Of a stretch of DNA of 64,000 nucleotides, positions 22,701 through 31,713 are shown piece after piece (within the stretch, counting starts at the first letter, position 1; each line of letters starts with the position of its first letter). A model generated the notes under the pieces. It was not told the DNA's origin. It was given only the letters and a program-made list of their open reading frames with translations, and did no database searches. The stretch covers positions 3,661,035 to 3,725,034 of the forward strand of contig CM030941.1 in the NCBI GenBank assembly GCA_018136815.1, given 5' to 3'. The DNA comes from Isochrysis galbana. Lineage: Eukaryota; Haptophyta; Isochrysidales; Isochrysidaceae. A program made the position numbers and the translations under genes.

Positions 22701-25467
22701 GGAGGGAGATTCGGCAAGTGTGGACTCACTAACGCGCACAGCATCTGCGGTATCTCTTGCTCTCGGTGCCTGTGGCTTATCAACGGCTATGACCGCCGAA
22801 CATGCCGACCAAGGGTTTCGGACGAACTCCGAGTTGCGGCCAGCGTCCACTCTGTCGATTGCGGCCGGTCCACCGGATGCACTCTTTCCTCTTTCAAGGA
22901 GGGGGCTTGTGCATTGCACGATTTGCAACGATGATCGGACGCGACCAGCATCCGCGGCATCCATGGCCACCGACATGTTGCGCCCCAAGTCGGTCCATTT
23001 GGCAGCAAGCGGGCATAGCCATCCTCTAGGTGCGTCTGATTTGCGGACGAACCCCGCCTCTGCGACACCAATGTTTAGTGACCCGGTCAATGAAGGAAAT
23101 GGTGAACGAGATTCTTGTGTGGCGTGCACTGCGTCGTCATCGATGGTAGCCAGCCCGTCGACCGCAAGCATCATTCTGGGGTGTGGTGTAGCTGATTCAG
23201 AATTATCTCCATCTTGCACTGACGGCTGGACGGGCCCAGTGTCCGCAGCATCGGTAGCTGCCGGTGCACCCATGGAGTCAATGGCGCTCAATCGGCCACC
23301 CTGCGGGGATTGGACGCAGGAGCAATCCATCCCATTTGCAGACACTAGAACGCGCCCGGCGTCTGCAGCATCTGTGGCACACGGTGCGGTGATAGCAGAT
23401 TCGATACGTGAGCAGCACGCGTCTCAGGTTGATTTACATATGCGAACGCCGCGCGCATCATCGATTGCAGCTGGTCCACCATGCGCTACAGGAGCAGGGT
23501 GTGAACTTAAAATGCATCACGTAGACGCGCGAACACGTCCGGCGTCGGCGGCATCGGTCGTTGCCGATCCGACTTCCCGCACTTCCTGGCCAGTCAATGC
23601 AGCAACGAGAGAGCACGAACGGAATGCTTCCTACGTGGGTGCACAGACGGGTCCGGCGTTGGCGGCGTCGGTTGTAGCAAGCCAATCAAGCTGCCCTGCA
23701 ACCGGGCGTGAACAAGACATTCTGCATGCAGACTTGCGGACGCGCCCAACATCGGTCGCTGCGGCTCCGGCAGAGAGTGCAGTAGCGGAAGAGAAATGGC
23801 ATGCACCTTGTGTCGATGTGCAGGCACGTTCAACGTCAGTGGCGTCGATGGCGGCCGGTCCATCATGCTGCGCTGCAATGGGGCGTGGGCGAGGCACGCT
23901 CCATACGGAGTCGCAGACCCCCCCGGCATCAGCAGGTTTAGTCGATGCAGAGTCATCCGAATGTGCGGTAGCGGAAGCGCTTGAGGGTCACGTGGAGTAT
24001 GTTAACGCGCGGTCGCACCCGGCATCGGCGACGTACGTGGATGAGCGGACGCGCCCATTATCGGCGGCATCGATCGCTGCGAGTGTAACCGAGTACACAG
24101 CCATGGGAGAGCACTACGGCCACGTGCCGTACGTGGACGCGCGGACGCGCCCAGCTTCGGCGGCGTCGACTGCGGCCGACACATTAAGTTGCGCTAGATT
24201 TGGGCGTGAGCCAGGTCTGCTCAAAATGGACTCACGGACTCGCCCAGCATCGGCGGCCTCAGTCTCCATGAATCCACCAGAATGCACAGCAGCGGGAAAG
24301 CACGAACGACTTGCGTCGTACATGGATGAGCGGACTCGCCCAGCATCGGCGGCGTCGACTGCAGCAGCACCGATAGGATATCTGTCAGAGACAGACCTTG
24401 GCTTGTCGCGCGCCGACATGCGTACACGGCCGGCGTCGGCAGCGTCTATGGCGGAAAGGCTGTCGCGCTCAGCTTCAACCCAATACACCTTAAATGCAAA
24501 TGACAGGATCGCAGTTGATACGCAAATAGGGGAACAGCCTGCACCTTCAACACAACTGCATACCAGTCTTAATCGGGGGGAATACTTGGCAGCTAGTTCA
24601 GGACCATGTGGGCCTAACCTCCCGGGCTTCGATTTGCGGACCCGACCGGCATCGGCGGCTTCGGCGATAAGTGATATATCACTTGTTGCAAACACCCCGG
24701 AGCCCGAACACGCGGAATCCACATCAGGCAATAATCGACTTCAGTTGCCCACTTGCTTGTCATACCACGCTAGCACCTTTCATACGACGAGTCCTCAGCC
24801 GATGCATGGCTCATGTGCGGAGGGGCATCAAGGACTTGCATCGGCGATGCACGATGCGCCAAGGCCGGCACAGCGACGCATCCGCCCGAGCTCTACTGCC
24901 TCGGATCGTCATACTCGCCCGCTTTCCGGATTCTCAAGCAGCGAATTACGCTCTCGTCCTCAATCTGCCCTCGCCACCTTCGGCCTATCTTGTGAGCCAG
25001 AAGTGTCCTGGTCCATTGCCGAGGAGGAAATCACTGGATCAGAGCCATCGTCACCCGCATGCACAGCATCCAATCGACAATACATGCGGGTATCGAGCGT
25101 GTCCAACGTTGATACTGTTCGATGCGAACCAAGCTCGCAAAAACAGCTTGAGCTCGTTCGTGAGGTCGGAGAGTCATTGTGCAATCCGGGAGACCATGCA
25201 TCTAACTTGCAGCTTGTCGATCGCCATCGGATCGGCTCGGCTGCAATGCATGGAGATGCCATTGCAATCTCCTCAGAGAACTTTCTATTCCGCCCAGTGT
25301 CAACCGGCGCGAGCGCCATTGCCAGCGTTGCCGCAAGTCTTGGTGGTAGTGTTCTACCTAGTGGGATACCCAGCGTTATTGCTAGCGATGCGAGTAGTGT
25401 ATCCGATGGAGAAGATGGCGAACAACGTCTCGTGACCAGACCTGTGAAGACACGCAAATGTCCATGA
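19708..25467 (+). CDS. Giant intronless protein with about 22 RTRPASAAS repeats and an SFI1-like Trp/Arg region
   Basis: 1,919 residues from the Met at 19,708. The frame is open from 19,291, but that part is a CT-rich leader translating to polyproline. Residues 1-650 are low complexity and Ala/Ser-rich. Residues about 650-770 contain W/R-rich helices (ALAQWRARTWRAWRVE, AGAWRVWVRR, LRLWRRLR) reminiscent of SFI1 centrin-binding repeats, followed by a charged coiled-coil stretch to about 870. From about 960 to 1,750 a motif with core D-x-RTRPASAAS recurs roughly every 30-45 residues in about 22 copies, some decayed. The Arg-x-Arg-Pro-x-Ser pattern could be a basophilic kinase or docking site; this is inference. 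A centrosomal or cytoskeletal scaffold role is plausible but unproven. No known full-length family is recognised. Confidence 0.7.
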   Translation: MRRPRPDDALEHLRRLRVAVDHHNYKLLHLGFRLLQLKTTAGTRRYDPIPLRVLDLDAAKGIGRLVAAEGIGPPQHRCEGAGPGIVSGDEASVCACAPALDTRLAREASPCRALEHGIEGYPSRAHADAPRDLEVSQAARPAHSSDEVGGRPTHDAIRDAPTHLRNDNTNDFSQPDDEMCRRPSALPNRIVSPSHVAPRETQLKARVTASSARAAVEAHPGLADLATAALSGRLTDVPATAAAVAAAVAAVNALYTDTAEPMGAQPSGVPARLQGPSAQDLAQAASSLTDGVHSGDAANAPMLASADAISRVASAAAAALVEIISRAATSQQAMTSAVATPTSDVQTTTSARAPPPEEQKAVLQAAQPAPSAAASPRLPQAHCSIPSLEMAMLTAAEDARCTDGGTGLALFPSSKPGANQQGEEISSTTSDPILEDRSRRLSLEPTRLDPNHMLVQLVDTGCCTSPRSDHPAPNEWHPLYHTDQGRARPTPPACAAPMDMTACTKAALSTGNHHDAQLVDKSCATSPLAMASRSTGIGPPVMQHGNAPALTSDHPRRSPSKSPHESENCAGQLLRPGRPHLTCIRAAASRVARLRATCVDPDNYESLDYDAYNNKDASLLADNGAQSFVGLLAADLDLCGRARTSTEGCAMRLTTVNVWNAANRRKVAPWQLLTRALAQWRARTWRAWRVELLYLSALRHHRFGAAAGAWRVWVRRAAIVVPWRSVAQLACARRLLKALALLSQNARLIGLLRRAVLARRKSSLYRGLRLWRRLRPAGRQGVAGRPALSLDEIRRRIHQVVKARRGADEVLGRFSLSPVASRDPQAAERDAYHASRRAQQVRSIERSAQRVAQQRALLQAKIKKTAAGRQDHLRVDATPPRRSQLNEEKVGKGTETHELQYAFDDKPRSVPASVARVAGHQAAGDALRSWSPGESGHLGHREEPVVGSSSPPAQAASEVAPTLWIDTRAHPASALSVSVAPFRRDAERVAIARGEEWREGDSASVDSLTRTASAVSLALGACGLSTAMTAEHADQGFRTNSELRPASTLSIAAGPPDALFPLSRRGLVHCTICNDDRTRPASAASMATDMLRPKSVHLAASGHSHPLGASDLRTNPASATPMFSDPVNEGNGERDSCVACTASSSMVASPSTASIILGCGVADSELSPSCTDGWTGPVSAASVAAGAPMESMALNRPPCGDWTQEQSIPFADTRTRPASAASVAHGAVIADSIREQHASQVDLHMRTPRASSIAAGPPCATGAGCELKMHHVDARTRPASAASVVADPTSRTSWPVNAATREHERNASYVGAQTGPALAASVVASQSSCPATGREQDILHADLRTRPTSVAAAPAESAVAEEKWHAPCVDVQARSTSVASMAAGPSCCAAMGRGRGTLHTESQTPPASAGLVDAESSECAVAEALEGHVEYVNARSHPASATYVDERTRPLSAASIAASVTEYTAMGEHYGHVPYVDARTRPASAASTAADTLSCARFGREPGLLKMDSRTRPASAASVSMNPPECTAAGKHERLASYMDERTRPASAASTAAAPIGYLSETDLGLSRADMRTRPASAASMAERLSRSASTQYTLNANDRIAVDTQIGEQPAPSTQLHTSLNRGEYLAASSGPCGPNLPGFDLRTRPASAASAISDISLVANTPEPEHAESTSGNNRLQLPTCLSYHASTFHTTSPQPMHGSCAEGHQGLASAMHDAPRPAQRRIRPSSTASDRHTRPLSGFSSSELRSRPQSALATFGLSCEPEVSWSIAEEEITGSEPSSPACTASNRQYMRVSSVSNVDTVRCEPSSQKQLELVREVGESLCNPGDHASNLQLVDRHRIGSAAMHGDAIAISSENFLFRPVSTGASAIASVAASLGGSVLPSGIPSVIASDASSVSDGEDGEQRLVTRPVKTRKCP

Positions 25468-25887
25468 GGACCCGACGTTGGACTCGGTCCAAGAGAAATG
25501 CGTAGTGGATCTCTCTCGCATGCATTCTGGTGTGAAGGTAGATGACACGCAGCGGCTTTGCCAACACCGAGTGTATTTGTGGGTCGCGCAAGCACGATGA
25601 TAATCCTGAGGACAATGCGCGCGCAACCGCTACAAGCTACTTCACTCACCCCTCAGCCCCTAATGTGTGTTGTCACTAGACACACACGCATACGCACAAC
25701 CATCCTCAGCCCCTGCACAACCATCCTCAGCACTTGCCCGTACGCCATGACGTGTGTTGTCACTAGACAGATACGCATATGTACCCCTATGAATCTCCCC
25801 CCTCGCAAACCCCTGGCTCCCATTATAACTCCCCATAAGCTACAATGAGTCATTGAATGGGGGAAAACCCATTGAGGCGGACCGACC
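25468..25887. repeat. Intergenic DNA with repeat R2/R3 pieces
   Basis: ACAACCATCCTCAGCCCCTG is duplicated at about 25,699-25,735, and a TGTGTTGTCACTAGACA unit is duplicated at 25,665 and 25,752. Positions 25,780-25,870 match 14,800-14,875 and, in reverse, 9,520-9,600. No gene was recognised. Confidence 0.55.
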
Positions 25888-26136
25888 AACTAAGTTTATA
25901 CTTGGTTCGCCCATGGGGGGGCACGAGCCCCCCTCTCTCTCCACTCCTCCCCTGCCCCCTGCCGTGGGGGAGGAACCACCCATCCTCCTGGCATGCCTGC
26001 GATGGCTTGCCAGGAGGCCACTGCCCTGCTAACCCACTCTCCCACTGACAGGCACGCCTGGTTCGCTCGTCCTGGCCCCTCGTGGCCAGCCCATCGCTCC
26101 AACCCCCCCTCCCCCCCTGGTCGACAGGCAGACAGT
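25888..26136 (+). mobile_element. Palindrome-headed retroposon, truncated copy
   Basis: It starts AACTAAGTTTATACTTGGTT and follows the family through the G7/C7 hairpin, the CCTCCCC...GGGGGAGG hairpin and CTCCTGGCATGC...TTGCCAGGAG, then ends near the CTGGTCGACAGGCAGACAG landmark. The rest is missing. No flanking duplication was seen. Confidence 0.75.
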
Positions 26137-27229
26137 TTCGGTGGTGGGTTCCCGCCAGATGGCCGCTGTGAGGCGCTCTGGCGCAAGATCTTAGGCTGTT
26201 TTGCTCGCCGCGGCGTAGAGAGCTACAACGTGGCCCGTCCTGAGGCCGCCCACGGGTCTCGCCTCATCGACCAGCGCCAAATCTGGCACTGTCAGAGAGA
26301 GGAGGGCCGCGAGCCGCGAGGGCGGCCTCAACGCGGAGACTCGCCAGCCACGCGTGGACGGCCGCGTCGGTGAGCTGGTCCTGGTTCTCGATGCCGAGTT
26401 CGAGTGAGGGCAAATCCTGCGAGGGGCGGGTCGGGATGGTCAGGGCGGGGTCTGTGGCAGCCAGGGTAGCCGCGTGCGCGCGCTGTGAGGAGCTGGGTGG
26501 GCTGCGCGGGTAATGATGCCAGAGGCCAGAGGGTCAGGGAGTGGTCGGACTGTCGGCAGCCCGACACGGCGCTGCATCGGGCGGGAATCAAATACCGAAT
26601 GTAGCTTAGATATATATATATATATAAAGGAACCGATCCCCCCGCGGCCCGCGGGCGCGAGCGCCAATTCTTTACGGGTAGAGCGTGAGCGCGCGTGACG
26701 GAGGGGGCGAGAGGGAGAGGGTAGGCGAATCACACCTCACACCATTTCTTGGCGAAGATTGAAGATTTTCGTGGCGGCAGGTGGCCCCCCCCTGGATGTT
26801 TTTCTATTGGGCCTCGCGCCACGGTCAAATGCAGCCCAACCCTTACTAATAGTTAAAAAGCCCCTGTCCCCTGTTTGACCGCCCTATGATGATGCCAACG
26901 TTCCCGATGAAAAGATTGAGACGAGATATCAAAGTGTCAATCCGCAGTGTGGAGCATCGAGAAATACCGCGTAGATTTAGACGCAGAGAACAACAGCAAA
27001 GACAAAGACGGGGCTGCAAGTGATACGCAGAAAAATGCGCACGCATGGACTCTCAGCTCCTTCCCCCCTTGACAGACAGGCGCACCCGAAAAGAGGAATT
27101 ACCGTGGAGACGCCACCACGAACCTCGGGCATTCCAATGCCAGGCCTCGGCATCGAAAGCGCAGTGCGTCACCGCGAGCTATTCCAGACTCGCAGCCGAA
27201 CCGCGCGCCTGACACCATCAACAGCGCGC
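26137..27229. other. Intergenic DNA
   Basis: No recognised gene. A (TA)n stretch lies at 26,610-26,627 and a tail fragment of repeat R1 (GTTTGACCGCCCTAT) at about 26,870. GC-rich frames at 26,140-26,600 have no family features. Confidence 0.5.
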
Positions 27230-27982
27230 CTAGTCCTCGTCCTCATCAGCGTCATTGTCATGGATGTTGTAGTAGCGAAGCTCGTACGAGTCCTTCTTGT
27301 TGGCGATGACATGAAGCCAGTCACGAAGCTGCTGCTTCTTAAGGTACTTCTTCGAGAGGTACTTCAAGTAGCGCTTGGAGAAGTCGGTCTCGGCAGAGAC
27401 GACGACCTTTGCCTTCTCGCGCGAGACACCCACGACATCACCAAGGTTGCCGACCTTGCCGCCAACCTTAATCTTGTCAAGGAGGAACTTCTCCTGCGAG
27501 TGAAACGGGGCGTGGAGATTGTGAGATACATGACGTGACACCGCGTTCGGATCTAGCCAGGCTCCCCCGCAGCAATACAAGATGTACCGCAGCCCTTAAC
27601 GCCAGACACTGGCCTCTGCTGTCACAGCAGGGCGCTGCAGGACGAGCGCCTGCCTCGTATGCCCGCCAGCTCAGCACCAGGCTGGTTGCGCGCCGGCTAG
27701 ATATGCATCAACCCGCTGTCCCAGAGCTTGCCCAGTGTGCCCCACTCACGAAGGAGGCGGCATCCATGATGCCATCGTCGACCGGCTGAGAGCAGTCGAT
27801 GGTGAACTTCTTCACCACCTTCTTCTTCTGGATCTTCTTGGCCTGCGCGGCGACAAATGGGGGGAAATGGACCAACCGGCCACAATGAGCCTGAGCAGCT
27901 GCGCATGCCGAGCTGCTGCGAGGCTGTGCCCGTATGGGCAAGGCGGAGAGGGGAGAGGCCAGGCGAGACGCACCGCAGGCAT
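27230..27982 (-). CDS. RPL22: 60S ribosomal protein eL22, three exons
   Basis: Component of the cytosolic large ribosomal subunit. Exons on the minus strand: 27982-27974 (only ATGCCTGCG, MPA), 27842-27750 and 27493-27230, with GT-AG introns and phase 0 at each junction, giving 121 residues. The product reads [16 protein letters not shown], then [18 protein letters not shown], then [18 protein letters not shown], and matches the family through [35 protein letters not shown] and a closing acidic tail. Length and landmarks are normal for eL22. The tiny first exon is inferred from the family's N terminus and a GTGCGT donor. The ATG is preceded by a CT-rich sense-strand stretch. Confidence 0.93.
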
Positions 27983-28190
27983 GGCTCTCTCTTTCGCTGG
28001 CGGGGCGGAGAGAGAGGGGGGGGGGGGGGCGACGTGAAAGGGGGAAGGGGGATTTGTTTTTGCCCCGCACCCGCGGCGAGCCGCGATCGTTTTTTTGTTG
28101 TTGAGGCAGTGTTTTATTGTTATTGTGGGTGGATATGTGGAGAGAGGAGAGAGAGCTGGGCGGAGGCAACAATTATATTATAGAATGAAA

Positions 28191-29066
28191 TAAATAAAAT
28201 AAAATAATTAATGTTATATCCTAGCCAACCCCACTAGCTAATTGGACACAACTTTTCCGTCCCGGAATCCCGCCATGCCTGACGAGCCAGGTGTCCGAGT
28301 GCTACCGGGGGGAAGGGGCACTGCCCCCTCCCCTCGATATTTGTCCTCCCCCCAGTGCACGCACCGACCCCGCGCACCCCAGCACGTCCTCTCCTCGAGT
28401 CCACGCTGGGGGAAAGCCCCTTTCGGGTAAAAACAACGCAGGGGGGGGGGGGCACTCGTGAATGAGAGCCCAGAAGCGCTAATCTCTCTCGCCGAGGCGA
28501 GTGGCCGCGGCGAGCCGCGGCCCTTCCCTCCTGGTTCTGGTGCCCCCGTCTTCTCTTACCCAAACGGGGCGAGAAGACACGTAATCGCCGGAGGGGAGAG
28601 CTGCCACTCCCCCCTCCCCTCCCTCTTCCCTCTTCCTCCTCTCTTCCCTGCGGCTCTGGCCCATGGCGCGCGCCTGCGGCCCCTCTTCAGGTCCCCAGGA
28701 GGCCTGCAGGGGGCCTGGGAGCACAGCTCAGGGGGCAGGTGAGGCTGGGGCATGGCCCTGGCCCCTCCTGCCTCTCCCTCGCTGGCTCTCGAGCCCCTGC
28801 CGGTCGACAGGAGCTGGCTGGGGGCTCCTGATCAGGGGGGCCCAGGGGGAGGAGGGGTTGGTCAGAGCGAGAAGCAGGCCAACGCGGGCCAGGGCGTGCG
28901 ATCTGTGCCCGACTCTCAGGGAGAGTCTGGGCAGGCTGGGTGAGTCCCCCCTACATGCCAAGAGGCAGCGCAGGGGGGTGGATGGTTCTCGCCCCCCATG
29001 AGGGGAGTCGAGAGAGTGGGGGGGGCGCGAGGCCCCCCTCCATGGCGACCAATCATAAGATTAGTG
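28191..29066 (-). mobile_element. Palindrome-headed retroposon, subfamily A, second full copy
   Basis: An 876-bp unit flanked by a 14-bp duplication ATTATAGAATGAAA (28,177-28,190 and 29,067-29,080). It is the reverse of 15,331-16,204 along its whole length, including the 3' module ending TATAACATTAATTATTTT (here at the left, extended by further T-rich units). The head at the right end has decayed to about ACCAATCATAAGATTAGTG. Ordinary frames across it are not conserved between copies. Confidence 0.85.
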
Positions 29067-29080
29067 ATTATAGAATGAAA

Positions 29081-29700
29081 GATAGTAATGAGGTTAGTGC
29101 CGCACCTGCCACTAGCACAAGCCTTGCACCAACCGCCAAACAACGACAATGATCGCTCCATAACACAGTTTCGATAAAAATATTCAATATTCAATATTCA
29201 ATATCGATAATAAATATTAGATATTAGATATTAGTCCCGCTACTACTGCTACTGCCGCTAGCCGCTATAGCAGTGTTGGTGTTGGTGCGTCAGCTCATCA
29301 GCTAACACCAACCTAGAGCTTACACGTACGTCAGTAGCTAGAGCTAGCGTCAGCTAATGCTCGACTGTGAGCTAACGTCAGTTGTTGGGCTGAGAGTCAG
29401 AGCCAGAGCCAGAGCTCAATCAAAGCAAGCCAAGTGTCAAGTGTCAGCTAACAGTAGCTAACGTCAGCTCTAGCCCGGTCACTCACTAGGGACCTCTTGG
29501 GCTTGGGCCAAACTGAATGACCTCGTTTCATCGATTTCGATGGTCGCTAGATCGTTCTCTCTCTTGTCTCCCTCACCTCCCATGGTGGATGGAGAGCTTG
29601 TTCCATGCATGGCCTTGGGGCCTTGGGGCCTCTCGGCTCTCGGCCTCTCTCGTATCTCGTATCTCGTATGGCTTTTTTTTGGGAGGGGGTGGTGATGTTT
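29081..29700. other. Intergenic DNA with short AGCTAACGTCAGCT-type repeats
   Basis: Positions 29,175-29,240 are AT-rich (ATATTCAAT and AGATATT repeats). Positions 29,280-29,475 carry variants of GTCAGCTAAC and AGAGCCAGAGCC. No gene was recognised. Confidence 0.5.
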
Positions 29701-29719
29701 TGGGATGAGTGATGAGTCT

Positions 29720-30010
29720 CGATGAGTGCACTACTCTCACTCTCTCCCCCCTCCTCCCACATCTCTCTCATATCTCATATCTCTCCTCCCATCTCATCTC
29801 TCTCGCGACTAAGTGTTGCATGCGCTCGATCTGGCTCTCTGGCAGCCGCTCCCGCCGCGCCTAGCGCCGATCTATCTCCTTCCGTCCTCCGTCCTCCGTC
29901 CCCTCGCATATCGAGCCAGTGGTCATGCTCGATCCGTCAGTCCGTCAGTCATAGACCACACATACTCGGCCAATCAATCCTCTCTATTTCCGTCATAACA
30001 CACTTCCGGT
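29720..30010 (+). repeat. Retroelement-leader-like repeat, copy 1
   Basis: Contains TCCGTCCTCCGTCC and CATATCGAGCCAGTGGTCAT followed by GCTCGATCCGTCAG. The latter block recurs at 54,714-54,750. The stretch is CT-rich and resembles the leaders at 54,400-54,830 and 55,480-55,740. No complete coding frame. Confidence 0.45.
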
Positions 30011-31713
30011 GCATTCGATGCACCACCGGTGCATGTATGTATGCTATACTAACGCGTCTTTACTTCGTTACGCACAGGCTGTGCGCTGTGCACAGGGACG
30101 GGGAGCAGGGAGGTGACGAAATTGTGTAGAGCAGCGGTGCTCTCCAAGAACCAAGAAACCCCCACACAAACTAACCGACGGGATCAGCGGTAGGTAGCAG
30201 CAAACTACAAACTACCCGCCGTCTGGGTCTGGGTCTAGACAAAAGCGAAAAGCACTCGACACAATTCGGGAACTGCCACTCGGGAGTTAGAGTTAGTTGT
30301 CCGGCTGCACGGAGAGGGGGGCGCGAGGCGCGAGGAGGCGCACCTATTATCCATTATTGGTATTGGCGCATGCCTATTAATTATACGCAATAGGTAGGAA
30401 GGATCGGCCAAAGGCCAGCATTGGGATTGGGATTGTGGATTGTGAATGGGCGACTCTTTGGGCTCGACAAGGGCCCATTCACCATTCATACATTCACGGT
30501 AGAAAGAAGGGGCGCAACGAAGACTACCGGTAGCTGTATTAAAGACAACGACTTCACATTCACATTGTTATGACTAGGTCAAATTAGCACCCTAATCCGT
30601 ATTTTTTGCTTTTTGCGCCCAGGCAGCGTACAGCGTATATGTATATGTGTATATGCATATGATCACTATCTGATAGGCCCCTAGCATGAAGACTAAATAT
30701 TCGAACGCGAAAGGCGATTTTTTGTATACGAATTTATGAAGACAACAGAAGTTGACGTTGAATGACCCGCGGGCAGACTCACACTCATACAGACACTCAC
30801 AGGGCTGCTGAGACGCCGGACCCGGTGGATTGGGGCCCTAGCCCTAGCCCTAACAAGCATTCCTGACCAACTCGCCGCAGAGGTCTACCTGCGCGCGACG
30901 AAATAGATCACGCTCGCGATGGGCAACTGGACTCGGGCTCCAGAGGCCCTTTCGCGCGCTGCCAATGCGACCCGCAGTGGGGGACATGGCGCGCGCGGGG
31001 GGATGCTCCCGCGGCGCATGCGCGGCCACCTGACACCATATCACGAGCGGACTGGCGCCAAAGAAGAAAGAAGCGCCTTCCAAACCAAATGATGCCCCCC
31101 CACACCAGCTGGCGCGCTGGCGTGAGCAGTTCCTACAGAGCGGCCGGCATTCGCTGGCCCCTTGACGATCGCCAACGCGACGGGCCCCACCGGGACCGCC
31201 GTGGGAGTGGGGCTTTCACACCGACTCCGATGCCACGCATAGTCATCCGCCCGCCTGTAGCGCCACATCACCACAAAATGCTGCCAAGTGCCAAGTGCCG
31301 AGAATGATCACGATGTGCAGATCGTGTCACGAGACGCACGAAGAGGAGACAGCAGCAGTAGCAGCAACACCAACACTCACCCACGTATGCTGTACGAACG
31401 CGCAGCATGCCTTGCACCCCGCACACACCACACGTCGATGACAACACAAATATCTCCTCGTACTATGCACAAGGGCCTATCTAGTAGTGCTCTTGCCGGC
31501 GCACAAGAGGCTCTCCATTGACTCCAACGCCCCAACCTCCTAATCGGCTATCTTTCAGAGCAAGGCCTCGTCACAAAGGGGTAGGCACGGTTGGAGAGCG
31601 AATGGTCAAAGCTGTCGACGGTGTAGCACGGTCTCGTCTTGTGTGCCCGCGCAGAATGTTGACAAGGCGAATTTTGTTGGGCCACACCGCGCCAAGGCCC
31701 CAACCACACAAGA
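30011..31713. other. Intergenic DNA
   Basis: No gene, RNA or repeat boundary recognised over about 1.7 kb. A short CCCTAGCCCTAGCCCTAA is at 30,837-30,853. The open frames have arbitrary composition. Confidence 0.5.

Noticed and set aside
19929-24731. Long minus-strand frames of 200-330 codons opposite the giant repeat protein
   Set aside because: GC-rich antisense shadows: the repeat pattern is meaningful only in the plus-strand frame.
22590-24970. Regularly spaced repeats that could suggest a CRISPR array
   Set aside because: The spacing is irregular, the repeats diverge at silent sites, and they encode an in-frame protein motif in a eukaryotic gene.
30837-30853. Interstitial CCCTAG/CCCTAA, and TTAGGG at about 60,132
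   Set aside because: Only two or three units at each place, too few to call telomeric.
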